In this document: one piece after another, positions 7,126 through 16,229 of the stretch
Numbering within the stretch: position 1 is the first letter of the stretch
Layout of the letters: each line of letters opens with the position of its first letter
Assembly: GCA_947488175.1 (NCBI GenBank)
Contig: CANKYO010000003.1
Span: 1-64,000 of the forward strand
DNA from: an uncultured Paracoccaceae bacterium
GTDB lineage: Bacteria > Pseudomonadota > Alphaproteobacteria > Rhodobacterales > Rhodobacteraceae
Length of the DNA: 64,000 bases
Reading direction: 5' to 3'
Program-made: the position numbers and the translations under genes
The notes under the pieces: generated by a model
What the model was told of the DNA's origin: nothing
Databases searched by the model: none
What the model saw: the letters and a program-made list of their open reading frames with translations, nothing else

Positions 7126-9094
7126 AAACCTGGATTGGATATCGGTTGGTCGGATCGAAGACCTTCCCGAAGGCCGCGTGAAAACTGTCACCGCGCGTAC
7201 GACCTCCATTTGTCTGGTGCATTTTGATGGCCAATGGGCTGCAATGAACAACCATTGTCCGCACCAAAAAGGACCGCTTGGCGAAGGATCCATCGAGAAA
7301 GGGATCGACGACAAATGCTGGATCCGCTGTCCGTGGCATGGTTGGGACTTTGATCCGCTCACTGGTAAACCGCCCGGCGGGCACGAAGATTCTGGCCAAG
7401 AGTTGTATCCCATCGACATCCGCGAAGGCGAGATTTTCGTGGGGCTAGACCCCGAACCCCCACACGAACGAACCGTGACGGACGTGATGGTCGAGACAAT
7501 GACCAACTGGGGCGTGCAATCGGTGTTTGGCATGGTGGGCCACTCGAACCTTGGGTTGGCCGACGCGATCCGCCGCGCGGTCATTGACAAGAAGCTGAAA
7601 TACTACGGTATCCGGCATGAAGGTGTGGCGGCATTCGCGGCCTCTGCCTACGGCAAATTGACCGGACAGCCTGCGGCATGTTTGACCATCGCTGGCCCCG
7701 GGGCCACGAACCTGCTGACCGGCATGTGGGACGCCAAGGTTGACCGCGCGCCCGTGCTGGCCTTGACCGGTCAGGTTCAGACCCAAGTCTTTGGTCCCGG
7801 CGCGTTTCAGGACATCGATCTGAAATCGGCCTTTCAAGCCGTGTCCACCTTCTCGCAACCGGTCCTGAGCAGTTCCAATCATGCAGAGCTGATGTCGCTG
7901 GCATGCAAGAACGCCATTGTTGAACAAAACGTGGCGCATCTGATCTTTCCCGACGACGTACAGACCTTGCCATCCAACAAGCCAGCTGGCAACCCGACCG
8001 GTCGGATGGGCGGCACAAGGGTCACCCCTGCGCAGACCGATATTGATGCAGCCCTTGCCCTGCTGAATGGTGCAAAACGCCCCATGATTGTTGTCGGACA
8101 CGGTGCCTACGCAGCCCGCGATCAGATCGTGGCCATAGCGGAAAAAATCGGAGCACCTGTGGTGACGACCTTCAAGGCCAAAGGTTTGGTCCCGGACAGC
8201 CATCCGCTTGGGGCCGGGGTGCTTGGCCGCTCTGGCACACCCATTGCAAGCTGGTTCATGAATGAGGCCGACGTGCTGGTGGCCTTTGGTGCAAGCTTTT
8301 CAAATCACACTGGCATCGCGCTGAAAGAAAACATTATTCAGGTCGATTATGACCGGATGCAGCTGGGCAAGTTTCATCCCGTAAAAGTCCCCGTCTGGGG
8401 CGAGATCGGAGCGTTTTGTGATGCGGCACTGCACGCATTAAAGCCCAATGCAGATGCTGTGGATCAGCGCCCGGAGCTGGCCGATCGCTGGCAGATATGG
8501 CGCAACGAGAAGCGGCGGCGCTTGGCGGAGGAACATGGTAGCGGCATCCATTCTTTCGCCATCTTCGACGCGCTTGGGCAGCTTGCCCCGGACGACGCCA
8601 TCTTTGCCGTGGATGTGGGCAACAACACTTATTCCTTTGGACGCTATCTGGAAACCAAAGGGGATCAGCGCGTTTTGATGTCCGGTTATCTGGGGTCCAT
8701 CGGTTACGGTTTTCCGGCCGGGATTGGCGCATGGGCCGCCACGCAGGATATCGACGCGCTGCGCGGGCGCAAAGTCATTTCGATCTCTGGCGACGGGGGC
8801 TTCGGGCAATACCCGATGGATTTCACTACAGCTGTTAAATACGGAATGGATATCACTCACATCCTTTTGCACAACGGTGAGCTCGGCAAAATCTCGAAGG
8901 AGCAGCGATCGGGCGAATGGCCTGTATGGGAGACCGATCTGCACAATCCATCATTCGCGGCCTTCACCAAGCTGTGCGGTGGGCACGGACAGAAGGTGAC
9001 TAAGACCGAAGACATTGAAGGTGCAATTAGAAAGGCTCTTGGCGTCCGTGGTCCTGCATTGGTCGAGATCATGACTGATGCTGATCTCGTATAA
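7115..9094 (+). CDS. Rieske domain fused to thiamine-diphosphate-dependent (acetolactate-synthase-like) enzyme
   Basis: 659 residues. Residues 1-112 form a Rieske domain with C48-x-H50 and C72-x2-H75. From about 118 onward there are the three domains of the acetolactate synthase/pyruvate oxidase/benzoylformate decarboxylase superfamily: the pyrimidine-binding domain with the catalytic glutamate E169 (YGIRHEGVAAF) and AGPGATNLLTG; a central domain with KAKG and GRSG; and the pyrophosphate domain with G559-D560-G561 and N587, the GDG-(about 25)-N metal/ThDP motif. A ThDP enzyme would cleave or form a bond next to a carbonyl, and electrons from the enamine intermediate could pass to the attached [2Fe-2S] centre, as in pyruvate oxidases. 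The substrate is unknown. It is the last gene of the operon and overlaps its predecessor by eleven bases. Confidence 0.87.
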   Translation: MSNENLDWISVGRIEDLPEGRVKTVTARTTSICLVHFDGQWAAMNNHCPHQKGPLGEGSIEKGIDDKCWIRCPWHGWDFDPLTGKPPGGHEDSGQELYPIDIREGEIFVGLDPEPPHERTVTDVMVETMTNWGVQSVFGMVGHSNLGLADAIRRAVIDKKLKYYGIRHEGVAAFAASAYGKLTGQPAACLTIAGPGATNLLTGMWDAKVDRAPVLALTGQVQTQVFGPGAFQDIDLKSAFQAVSTFSQPVLSSSNHAELMSLACKNAIVEQNVAHLIFPDDVQTLPSNKPAGNPTGRMGGTRVTPAQTDIDAALALLNGAKRPMIVVGHGAYAARDQIVAIAEKIGAPVVTTFKAKGLVPDSHPLGAGVLGRSGTPIASWFMNEADVLVAFGASFSNHTGIALKENIIQVDYDRMQLGKFHPVKVPVWGEIGAFCDAALHALKPNADAVDQRPELADRWQIWRNEKRRRLAEEHGSGIHSFAIFDALGQLAPDDAIFAVDVGNNTYSFGRYLETKGDQRVLMSGYLGSIGYGFPAGIGAWAATQDIDALRGRKVISISGDGGFGQYPMDFTTAVKYGMDITHILLHNGELGKISKEQRSGEWPVWETDLHNPSFAAFTKLCGGHGQKVTKTEDIEGAIRKALGVRGPALVEIMTDADLV

Positions 9095-9337
9095 ATGACC
9101 GCTGCTTCTGACCGGTTGGCCCGATTTTTGCATTGCAGAGGATCAAAACCAGCAGAACGTTTTGTTGGGCTGATGCTGGTAATTCGAGATGGTGCTGCAA
9201 GATGCGCGAATGACCGTAATGCGAAAGCTGCGCCGCAGCACCCGACTGGTTGGTTAAGGTCTGAAATAGGCCGTGGATCCACCTTTCAAACACGGTCTTA
9301 ACTTCAATTCGCGACACCCGCCTATACGTCATGGTCG

Positions 9338-12300
9338 TCATTTGAAATGAAGTTTCAGGGTCACGATCTCATGAGCGCGCAAAGTCAGTGAGACCTCACG
9401 ACCGTCGAAATTCGCAAGCCCCACAAGTGTTTCATCGAATGACACTCGTTCCACCTTGGCAATTCTGCGCCCTACCGTAACCATCGTTTTCGTCGCAGTG
9501 CCGTAGGCTTCGTACAGGCGCAAGACGGCTCCGGTCCCGTCTTCGGCGGGCTTGATCGTTTCGATGATGACGTTGGACGGATTGGATACCGCGAACTGCA
9601 TGGCAGTGGCGGCACCGCGGGGTGAAAGGTAACGAACCGGGGTATTGAGCGCATAGGCTTCGTGATCCAACATATCTCGATCAGCGGCGGGTTTCGGAAG
9701 GAGACTATAGGTGAACAGATGCCTGCCTTGGTCGGCTTGTGGATCAGGAGAGGTCGATGACTTGATCAAGGTGATCCGAATCGTATCGTCCTTGACGTCG
9801 TAGCCATACTTGCAGTCGTTCAACACGGCGACCGAGTATTCATCGTCACAAAGCCGCGCCCATTTCTGTGCCGGGACCTCGAAGCGGGCCGCGTCGAACG
9901 ACGTCTCCCGCTTGGTCGAACGCCGGACGCTGCCCCACTGGATGTCGAATTCGGCGTGGGGAGCCGAAATGAACGTTGGGAAGGCGGCCTTCAGCAATGT
10001 ATGTTGCTCGTGCCAATCGACTTCGGTGAAGAAATCGACGCGGCGCGACTGGGCGGTCAGTCTGATGGTTTGCGTCAGCGTGCTGTTCCGCCATCCTGTC
10101 GTCACACGCAGCGCCGCGCGGAGCGGACCAGTCTCGACGATCTCGCAAGTGCTTTTCCCGCTGACGATCTCCATTCGGTCTTCGAACGACGGGTCGATGT
10201 CCCACGCGTCCCAGCAGATCGGACGATCCTCAAAGGCTTGCAGGACGTTGCCGGACTGGCCGCGTTTCAGAACGTTCTTTCCCAATTCCTTATCGAAGAC
10301 CTCTGTCAATGTACCGTCATTCCCGACGCTCACGCGAAGGTAAGCGTTTTCAAGGATAGCACCGTCCTCCAGAACCGAGATGCTGACCGGTGTCTCCGGC
10401 GTCGACGCATAGGCCACGGGTACGGTCGCATAGGCCGGAAGGTCCGCGAAGTAGAGAAGCTGGCCCGTTTCCGTAACTTGGCCTCCAACCTCGGCCTCAA
10501 CGGCAATCACGCGCGGACCTGATGTTGGGGCGGTATTGGCCACCATCGGCGTGGGACCTTCAAGGGCCGCCGCGGCCTCTATCGCCACGGCCTCGACGAT
10601 CTGTCTGATGCAAGCAAAATCCCTGCGCGAGTCCTCGAAAACGACCGGCACTGACGTTCCTGTCACAATGTCATGGAATTGTTGCAGGCAAAGGAGTTGC
10701 CATGCTTCGGTCAGGTCCGGCGCGAGGCCCGCCATCGCGGCGAGTGCCTCGGCCTCATGAAGCGCGCGTTCAGCCAGCCTATTAGCGCGCTTGATCCAGC
10801 CTTGTGACGTCAGCACACCACGATGGCCTTCCATATAATGCTCGCCCGTCCAGACCGCGAGACTTTCGGCGGTCTTCTCGATTGCGGCAAATGCCTCGCG
10901 CACCGTCGACATCCGCAGACGGGGCATGCCTGGCATCTCGGCGAAGGCATGTGCCTTGTAAAGCAGGTCGTCCGTAGGCCCGCCGCCACCATCCCCGTAT
11001 CCATAGCAGATCGGCAGATCGTTTATACTCTCCGGAACGGTTTCGTCAGTAACTGTGCCAAGCACCTCCCCCGCGCTCAGGTCGCTTTTGTAGTTCGTCG
11101 GGAACGGCAGGTATTGCACCTCGCGCGGTGTGGTCAGGATATGCGCCAGAACACGGCTGCCGTCCAGCGCCTCCCAAAGATGGGTGGACCATGGTACCTT
11201 GTTCTTCTGGTTCCAGTTCAGCTTGTTCGTGACGAAGTATTTCAGCCCCGCGTGCCGCATCAGCTGCGGGATTTGCGCGGGGAACCCGAAGGTATCGGGC
11301 AGCCAAAGCACCGGCGTCTCCACATCGCCAAACCGATCCTTGAAGTAGGCCCGCCCCAGCATAAGCTGCCGCACCAGCGATTCAGGCCCCGGAATGTTCA
11401 GGTCCGGCTCCACCCACATGCCACCCATGACCTCCCAACGACCTTCCGCGATCCGGGCCTTCATTCTGGTGAAGATGTCGGGATAGTCCTTTTCGACCAT
11501 TGCATAGAGTTGCGGCTGGGAATGAGAGAATTTGAAATCTGGATCCTGATCCATCAGGCGTAAGACATTCGAATAGGTTCGGGCGTTCTTCAGCCGGATC
11601 TGATCGACGGGCCACAGGTAGGCGATATCCATGTGCGCATGACCGATCCCGTGCAGAGTCTCGCCCCGGGCCTCACCCGCCTGCGGAACGCCTTCGTCCA
11701 GCACCCATTGTGCCTCCTCGACCGTTTCGCGCAGCCGATCCCCCAGCGGCGCGCGCGTGTCCAGAGCCTTGAACGCCTGATCCAGCGCGTGGATCAATCC
11801 CTCATGTTTGTTGTTGTCAGGGGCAAGCATCCGCGCGGCATCCAAAACGGCCGAGGCTTTGGCATGAAAGGCGCGCAACACGGGGTCAATCGCGACTAGC
11901 ATCGGCTCTCCCATGAAGAGTTTGCTTCTGCTGTCGGGATCGGGCGGCCAACCTGCAAGCCCTGTCCAACCATGCAATGAGACAACATGCGTCTGTCCGT
12001 CGGCCACTGCAGGATCAAGCGGTATCGTGTGATGATATCGGTCCGCCGACCCGATGGGCTTGGAATCCACGTGAAGCAGGGCCTCTGGGTGGTTGAAGAT
12101 ATCGCCCATCAAGCCAAGCGGCAGGTGCAACGCAAGGTCGTGCGATCCCCAATCCTCCGGCACCATAAAGCGCGACTTTATGACGAAATTGAGATCGGCG
12201 CTGCCCCAGTAGGACCGATGCGGGATCTCATCCCATCCCGACGGGTCGGCACAGATGGGCGCATCAACCATCGCGGCCGGAAGCGGCAAAATCCGAAACG

Positions 12301-12394
12301 GCGGCAGGACCAGCGTTCGGCGGAATATATGCGGTGCGATCAGCGCCAGCCGCGACGCGATCTTTTCAGCTGTAAAAGGCCAGCGCCCAGCCAT
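9338..12394 (-). CDS. Alpha-mannosidase, glycoside hydrolase family 38
   Basis: About 1018 residues, normal for bacterial GH38. The zinc and catalytic motifs are visible: H252-x-H254-x-D256 in GHAHMDIAYLWP, the GGMWVEPDLN stretch, nucleophile D367 in WLPDTFGFP, and HDIVTGTS further on, followed by the beta-rich C-terminal domains. It hydrolyses alpha-linked mannose from oligosaccharides. No signal peptide is present, so it should act on imported sugar in the cytoplasm. The start at 12394 is preferred over an upstream ATG at 12493 because it lies four bases after the stop of the ABC ATPase gene and gives the expected N terminus. It is the last gene of the importer operon. Confidence 0.92.
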   Translation of the reverse strand: MAGRWPFTAEKIASRLALIAPHIFRRTLVLPPFRILPLPAAMVDAPICADPSGWDEIPHRSYWGSADLNFVIKSRFMVPEDWGSHDLALHLPLGLMGDIFNHPEALLHVDSKPIGSADRYHHTIPLDPAVADGQTHVVSLHGWTGLAGWPPDPDSRSKLFMGEPMLVAIDPVLRAFHAKASAVLDAARMLAPDNNKHEGLIHALDQAFKALDTRAPLGDRLRETVEEAQWVLDEGVPQAGEARGETLHGIGHAHMDIAYLWPVDQIRLKNARTYSNVLRLMDQDPDFKFSHSQPQLYAMVEKDYPDIFTRMKARIAEGRWEVMGGMWVEPDLNIPGPESLVRQLMLGRAYFKDRFGDVETPVLWLPDTFGFPAQIPQLMRHAGLKYFVTNKLNWNQKNKVPWSTHLWEALDGSRVLAHILTTPREVQYLPFPTNYKSDLSAGEVLGTVTDETVPESINDLPICYGYGDGGGGPTDDLLYKAHAFAEMPGMPRLRMSTVREAFAAIEKTAESLAVWTGEHYMEGHRGVLTSQGWIKRANRLAERALHEAEALAAMAGLAPDLTEAWQLLCLQQFHDIVTGTSVPVVFEDSRRDFACIRQIVEAVAIEAAAALEGPTPMVANTAPTSGPRVIAVEAEVGGQVTETGQLLYFADLPAYATVPVAYASTPETPVSISVLEDGAILENAYLRVSVGNDGTLTEVFDKELGKNVLKRGQSGNVLQAFEDRPICWDAWDIDPSFEDRMEIVSGKSTCEIVETGPLRAALRVTTGWRNSTLTQTIRLTAQSRRVDFFTEVDWHEQHTLLKAAFPTFISAPHAEFDIQWGSVRRSTKRETSFDAARFEVPAQKWARLCDDEYSVAVLNDCKYGYDVKDDTIRITLIKSSTSPDPQADQGRHLFTYSLLPKPAADRDMLDHEAYALNTPVRYLSPRGAATAMQFAVSNPSNVIIETIKPAEDGTGAVLRLYEAYGTATKTMVTVGRRIAKVERVSFDETLVGLANFDGREVSLTLRAHEIVTLKLHFK

Positions 12395-12398
12395 CGGC

Positions 12399-14129
12399 TC
12401 AGGCCCGGACCAGATCGAAACCGGGAACCTCTCCGCGGAATTCACTACCGGCACGCTGGGCTTCTGCCTCAAGGTGGGACGGGTTCCAATCATCGCGCCC
12501 GTCGCCCCACGACCGTTCCAGATCGGGCCAAGGGATTGATGAGATCAGAAGGCGAGTGTAGGGATGCTGCGGCGCACCGATGACCTCTTTGGGCGGTCCT
12601 GCTTCAACCACCTGCCCCTTATAGAGCACCATGACGAAATCGCTGACATGATAAGCCGTCGCAAGGTCGTGCGTGATGTAGAGGATGGAAATGCCGTATT
12701 TGTCCTTTAGGTCGTAGATGTTGGACAGGATGGTTGCCCTCAGCGACGCATCCACCATCGACACGGGCTCATCCGCGATCAGCAGTTTGGGCGACAGCAT
12801 CAGTGCGCGCGCCACGATCAAACGCTGGCGTTGGCCGCCGGACAGCTGATGGGGATAGCGCGACAGCACCATATCGGGATCAAGCCCGACTGCTGCACAG
12901 GCCTCTTCCATCGCCTGCCGGGTATGGGCCTCTGATTTTGCCAGCCCGAAACGCCTGAACGGGAAACGCAGGGCGTGATCGACGCGGTAGAATGGATTGA
13001 AGCAGGCGTAAGGGTCCTGAAAGACAGCCTGCACGTTCTTCCGAAATTCGAGGGATTGTGTCGCCCCCATGCCGGCGATGTCCTGTCCTTCGTATAGAAC
13101 GCGGCCCTGACTGGGCGGGTTGAAGCCGAGCATAATGGAACCCATCGTCGACTTGCCTGATCCCGATTGCCCGACGATTGAGATGATCTGCGGAGTGTCG
13201 CCCTGAAGGGTGAAAGACAGCGGGTGCAGGGCGGTCACCGCGCCATAATCCTTTCGCACCCCGTCGAACCGCAAAAGCGGCTCACGGCTGTCTCTCTTTG
13301 GTGCCGCCGCCCGTGTATCGGGGTTGAGAAAGCTCTCTCCGCCCACCAGCGGCACCGACGAAATTAGGTCTTTTGTGTAAGGGTGTTTCGGCGCTTCAAG
13401 TATCTGTTTGACGGTGCCGTGTTCGACCAGTTCCCCATCCTTCAGCACCGCAAGCTCATCCACCGTCTGGGCCATTAGCCCCATGTCGTGACCGATCATC
13501 ATCAGGCCAGACCCAATCCTGCTCTGGATGTTCTTCAACGTCTGGATCACCTGCCGCTGTGTCACCACATCAAGCGCCGAGGTCGGCTCGTCGGCGATCA
13601 TCAGATCAGGGTTCAGAATGATGCCTATCGCGATACAGACCCGCTGCTTCATCCCGCCTGACAATTCGTGCGGGTAAAGCTTGCCCGCTCGCGCAGGCAG
13701 GCCAACGCTTTCCAGCGCCTCATCGGAGCGCCTTTGCAATTCTGCGCGATTGGTGTGGCCTTCGTGAGCGATGATCGCATCCCACATCTGCGGCTCCACA
13801 CGCATGATCGGGTTGAGCGAATTCATCGCGCCTTGCGGAATATAGGCCACGCGGCTCAGCCGGGTGCGGCGCATCTGCTCTTCGCCCAGCGAAAGGATGT
13901 CCGTGTCGCCCAGCTGGATCGTCCCGCCAGAAACGCGCCCTGGTTCTGCCAGCATCTGCATAACAGCCAGCGCGGTCGTTGTCTTGCCGGACCCGCTTTC
14001 GCCGATGAACCCAACGCGCCGCCCCTTGTGGATGCCGAGGCTCAACGATTTGACCGCCTGTACCACGCCCTTGGGCGTCGGAAATTCAATGGACAGGTCC
14101 TTTAGGGTCAGAACAGGTTTGTCCGTCAT
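12399..14129 (-). CDS. ABC transporter double ATPase, oligopeptide/oligosaccharide (DppD-DppF fused) type
   Basis: 576 residues with two complete ATPase halves in one chain. The first has Walker A GESGSGKT at 43-50 and signature LSGGMKQR; the second has Walker A GQSGSGKS near 318 and LSGGQRQR. Each is followed by an IADEP Walker B. This is the fused form of the DppD/DppF pair that drives family-5 binding-protein importers. It overlaps the DppC-like permease by four bases upstream and ends four bases before the mannosidase start. With the mannosidase next to it, the substrate may be a mannose-containing oligosaccharide rather than a peptide; this is inference from context. Confidence 0.93.
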   Translation of the reverse strand: MTDKPVLTLKDLSIEFPTPKGVVQAVKSLSLGIHKGRRVGFIGESGSGKTTTALAVMQMLAEPGRVSGGTIQLGDTDILSLGEEQMRRTRLSRVAYIPQGAMNSLNPIMRVEPQMWDAIIAHEGHTNRAELQRRSDEALESVGLPARAGKLYPHELSGGMKQRVCIAIGIILNPDLMIADEPTSALDVVTQRQVIQTLKNIQSRIGSGLMMIGHDMGLMAQTVDELAVLKDGELVEHGTVKQILEAPKHPYTKDLISSVPLVGGESFLNPDTRAAAPKRDSREPLLRFDGVRKDYGAVTALHPLSFTLQGDTPQIISIVGQSGSGKSTMGSIMLGFNPPSQGRVLYEGQDIAGMGATQSLEFRKNVQAVFQDPYACFNPFYRVDHALRFPFRRFGLAKSEAHTRQAMEEACAAVGLDPDMVLSRYPHQLSGGQRQRLIVARALMLSPKLLIADEPVSMVDASLRATILSNIYDLKDKYGISILYITHDLATAYHVSDFVMVLYKGQVVEAGPPKEVIGAPQHPYTRLLISSIPWPDLERSWGDGRDDWNPSHLEAEAQRAGSEFRGEVPGFDLVRA

Positions 14130-15058
14130 GACAGCTTCCTCAGACGCGGGTTCGACACCTCATCAAGCCCCAGATTGATCAGCAACAATCCGATGAACAT
14201 GACCCCCAAAAGCAACGTGGGAATGCCCCACCACCACCACAGGTTTTGGATCAGCGCACCGGCATTGATCGCCTCATAGATCGTGCGGCCCAATGTCGGG
14301 ATGCGCTGTGGACCAAGGCCCAACACCTCAAGGCCTACGGCGGTGACGATTGACGTGGTGACAGACGCGATGAACGACCCGAAGAGATAAGGCACGAGAT
14401 TGGGCAACATCTCGCGGAACATGATGTGGGTGGTCGATGCGCCCGACAGCTGCGCCATCTGCACGTAGCCCGATTGCTTCATCGACAGCACCTGCGCCCG
14501 GATCAGGCGCGTCGGCGATTGCCAGACAAACCCGGCGATCAGCAGGGCCATCATTGTCAACGTCACATCCCCGAAAGCGGACTGAAAGACGACCAGGATC
14601 AACAGCGGCGGAATGGTGATCATCACATCGGCCCCTACTCGGATCACGTCGTCGACCCGCCCCCCGATAAAGCCCGCCGAAAAGCCAAGGAATATCCCGA
14701 TCGACATCCCTATGAGGGACGCCAGAAGCCCCACGAACAAGGTGTTCGGCGCACCAACAATGATGAGCGCCAGCATATCGCGTCCAGCACCGTCTGTCCC
14801 CAATGGGTACTCCATGACTCCCGGCTGCCCGCGCAGGTTCTCAGCCCCGAGAGGCGGCAGTTTCAGGGGGGCGGACCCCGTAAAGACCAGATCGAGGTTC
14901 CAGACAAATCGCCCGATGATACCGATAGCAACAATCCCCAGCAGGATTGCCACACCCCAGGTCAGCTTGGGATTCATCCACGGATTGTCGAACCGTCGAA
15001 TACGGCGCGCCTGCCGCTTTTCGGCACGTGTCATCGGCATGTTGTCTTGCGAGGTCAT
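14126..15058 (-). CDS. ABC transporter permease, DppC-like
   Basis: 310 residues. A basic cytoplasmic N terminus (TRAEKRQARRIRRFD) precedes the first helix, and about six membrane segments follow. The EAA-like loop is at GASTTHIMFREMLPNLVPYL, typical of BPD-type permeases contacting the ATPase. The ATG at 15058 is chosen because it follows the previous stop by one base with AGGTGG upstream; longer readings into the DppB gene are unlikely. It is the inner-membrane channel subunit paired with the gene that follows in the list. Confidence 0.92.
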   Translation of the reverse strand: MTSQDNMPMTRAEKRQARRIRRFDNPWMNPKLTWGVAILLGIVAIGIIGRFVWNLDLVFTGSAPLKLPPLGAENLRGQPGVMEYPLGTDGAGRDMLALIIVGAPNTLFVGLLASLIGMSIGIFLGFSAGFIGGRVDDVIRVGADVMITIPPLLILVVFQSAFGDVTLTMMALLIAGFVWQSPTRLIRAQVLSMKQSGYVQMAQLSGASTTHIMFREMLPNLVPYLFGSFIASVTTSIVTAVGLEVLGLGPQRIPTLGRTIYEAINAGALIQNLWWWWGIPTLLLGVMFIGLLLINLGLDEVSNPRLRKLS

Positions 15059-15059
15059 A

Positions 15060-16070
15060 TCACGCCACCTCATGCCGGATACGAGGATCGATGAATGGGT
15101 AGAGTAGATCGACAAGGAAAACTGAAAGCGCGGTGATCAGGATAATGACGAAAGACACACCCTGGATCACCGGGAAATCCTGATTGAGGATCGCGTCATA
15201 CAAGAGCTTGCCCATACCGTTGTAGGCAAAGATGCGCTCCACCAGCACTTGCCCCGCGATCAACAGCCCGATCTTGAGCGCGAAGGCCGTGATCTGCGGC
15301 AAGATCGCGTTGCGGATCATGTAGCGATAAAGGATATAGCGCGGGAGTAGCCCCTTGGCCTCGGCCAGTTTGACATAGTCTTCGCCCTGCACACCGATCA
15401 TCAACCCCCGCATGCCTAGGGCCCAGAACCCAAACGTCACCACGACAATCGAGAGGGCAGGGAGGAAGCCGTGGTGTAGTACGGATTTGACGAACTCCCA
15501 CGTCCACCCCGGTTCGACGAAAATCGAATAGGCCCCGGTCAGCGGGAACCACTGTAGCTTGGCCGCGAAGATCCACATCAACAGCAGCCCCGACAAAATG
15601 GGCGGGATCGACGTAAAGACCATCGCCGCCGGGATCGCCACCTTCACCAGCTTTGGTGAGCGGTCCCACACCATCAATGCCCCCAAAAGGTTGCCGATGA
15701 AAAAGGTGATAAGCAGTGATAGGATCATCAGCCCAAGCGTCCACGGCAGAGCATTCAGGATCAAAGTCGAAACAGGCGTCGGAAAGGCCGCCGTGGACAG
15801 GCCAAAATCGAAGGTCAGCGCCCCAGTGATGAACTTGAAATACTGAACGATCAGCGGCTGATCGATGCCCATATTGGCCCGCAACTGGGCAAGGATTTCT
15901 TCGGAATTCGCGACCGACCCGGCGCCCGCGGCCATGCGACCCAGCGCGATCTCGGCCGGATCGACCGGCGAAAGACGCGGAATTATCCAGATGATCGTCG
16001 CTGCGATCAGAATGGTCAGCACAAGCGTCACCAACCGGTTGATCAGATAGTCGCGCGGGATGCGTCCCAT
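15060..16070 (-). CDS. ABC transporter permease, DppB-like
   Basis: 336 residues, six membrane helices, with the first periplasmic loop long as in DppB/OppB proteins and a permease loop at KGLLPRYILYRYMIRNAILPQIT. The ATG at 16070 has AAGGA eight bases upstream, so an in-frame start at 16130 is rejected. It forms the channel together with the DppC-like protein. It is separated from the binding-protein gene by about 160 bases that contain a strong hairpin, which probably lowers its expression relative to the binding protein. Confidence 0.92.
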   Translation of the reverse strand: MGRIPRDYLINRLVTLVLTILIAATIIWIIPRLSPVDPAEIALGRMAAGAGSVANSEEILAQLRANMGIDQPLIVQYFKFITGALTFDFGLSTAAFPTPVSTLILNALPWTLGLMILSLLITFFIGNLLGALMVWDRSPKLVKVAIPAAMVFTSIPPILSGLLLMWIFAAKLQWFPLTGAYSIFVEPGWTWEFVKSVLHHGFLPALSIVVVTFGFWALGMRGLMIGVQGEDYVKLAEAKGLLPRYILYRYMIRNAILPQITAFALKIGLLIAGQVLVERIFAYNGMGKLLYDAILNQDFPVIQGVSFVIILITALSVFLVDLLYPFIDPRIRHEVA

Positions 16071-16188
16071 GGTCAGTTCCTTCTTGCCAAAGGCGATGAA
16101 GGGAGGGCGCTGATTGTGCGCGGACGGCAATCGCGCACGGCGCGTGCCCCCTCTCCATACCGCCCTTTCAATACTTGAACAGTCAAGA

Positions 16189-16218
16189 GGGCTGGCGCAG
16201 CAGGTGCCACGCCAGCCC
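16189..16218 (-). terminator. Intercistronic hairpin between binding-protein and permease genes
   Basis: Nine-base perfect arms (GGGCTGGCG / CGCCAGCCC) with a twelve-base loop lie 12 bases after the binding-protein stop. No strong T-run follows on the minus strand. Such hairpins after importer binding-protein genes commonly stabilise the upstream message or cause partial termination, giving more binding protein than permease. Confidence 0.6.
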
Positions 16219-16229
16219 CCTTCGGGAGG

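Noticed and set aside
9095-9301. Short plus-strand frame after the Rieske-ThDP gene
   Set aside because: No domain pattern or good ribosome site; it looks like intergenic DNA between convergent operons. No clear terminator was seen there either.
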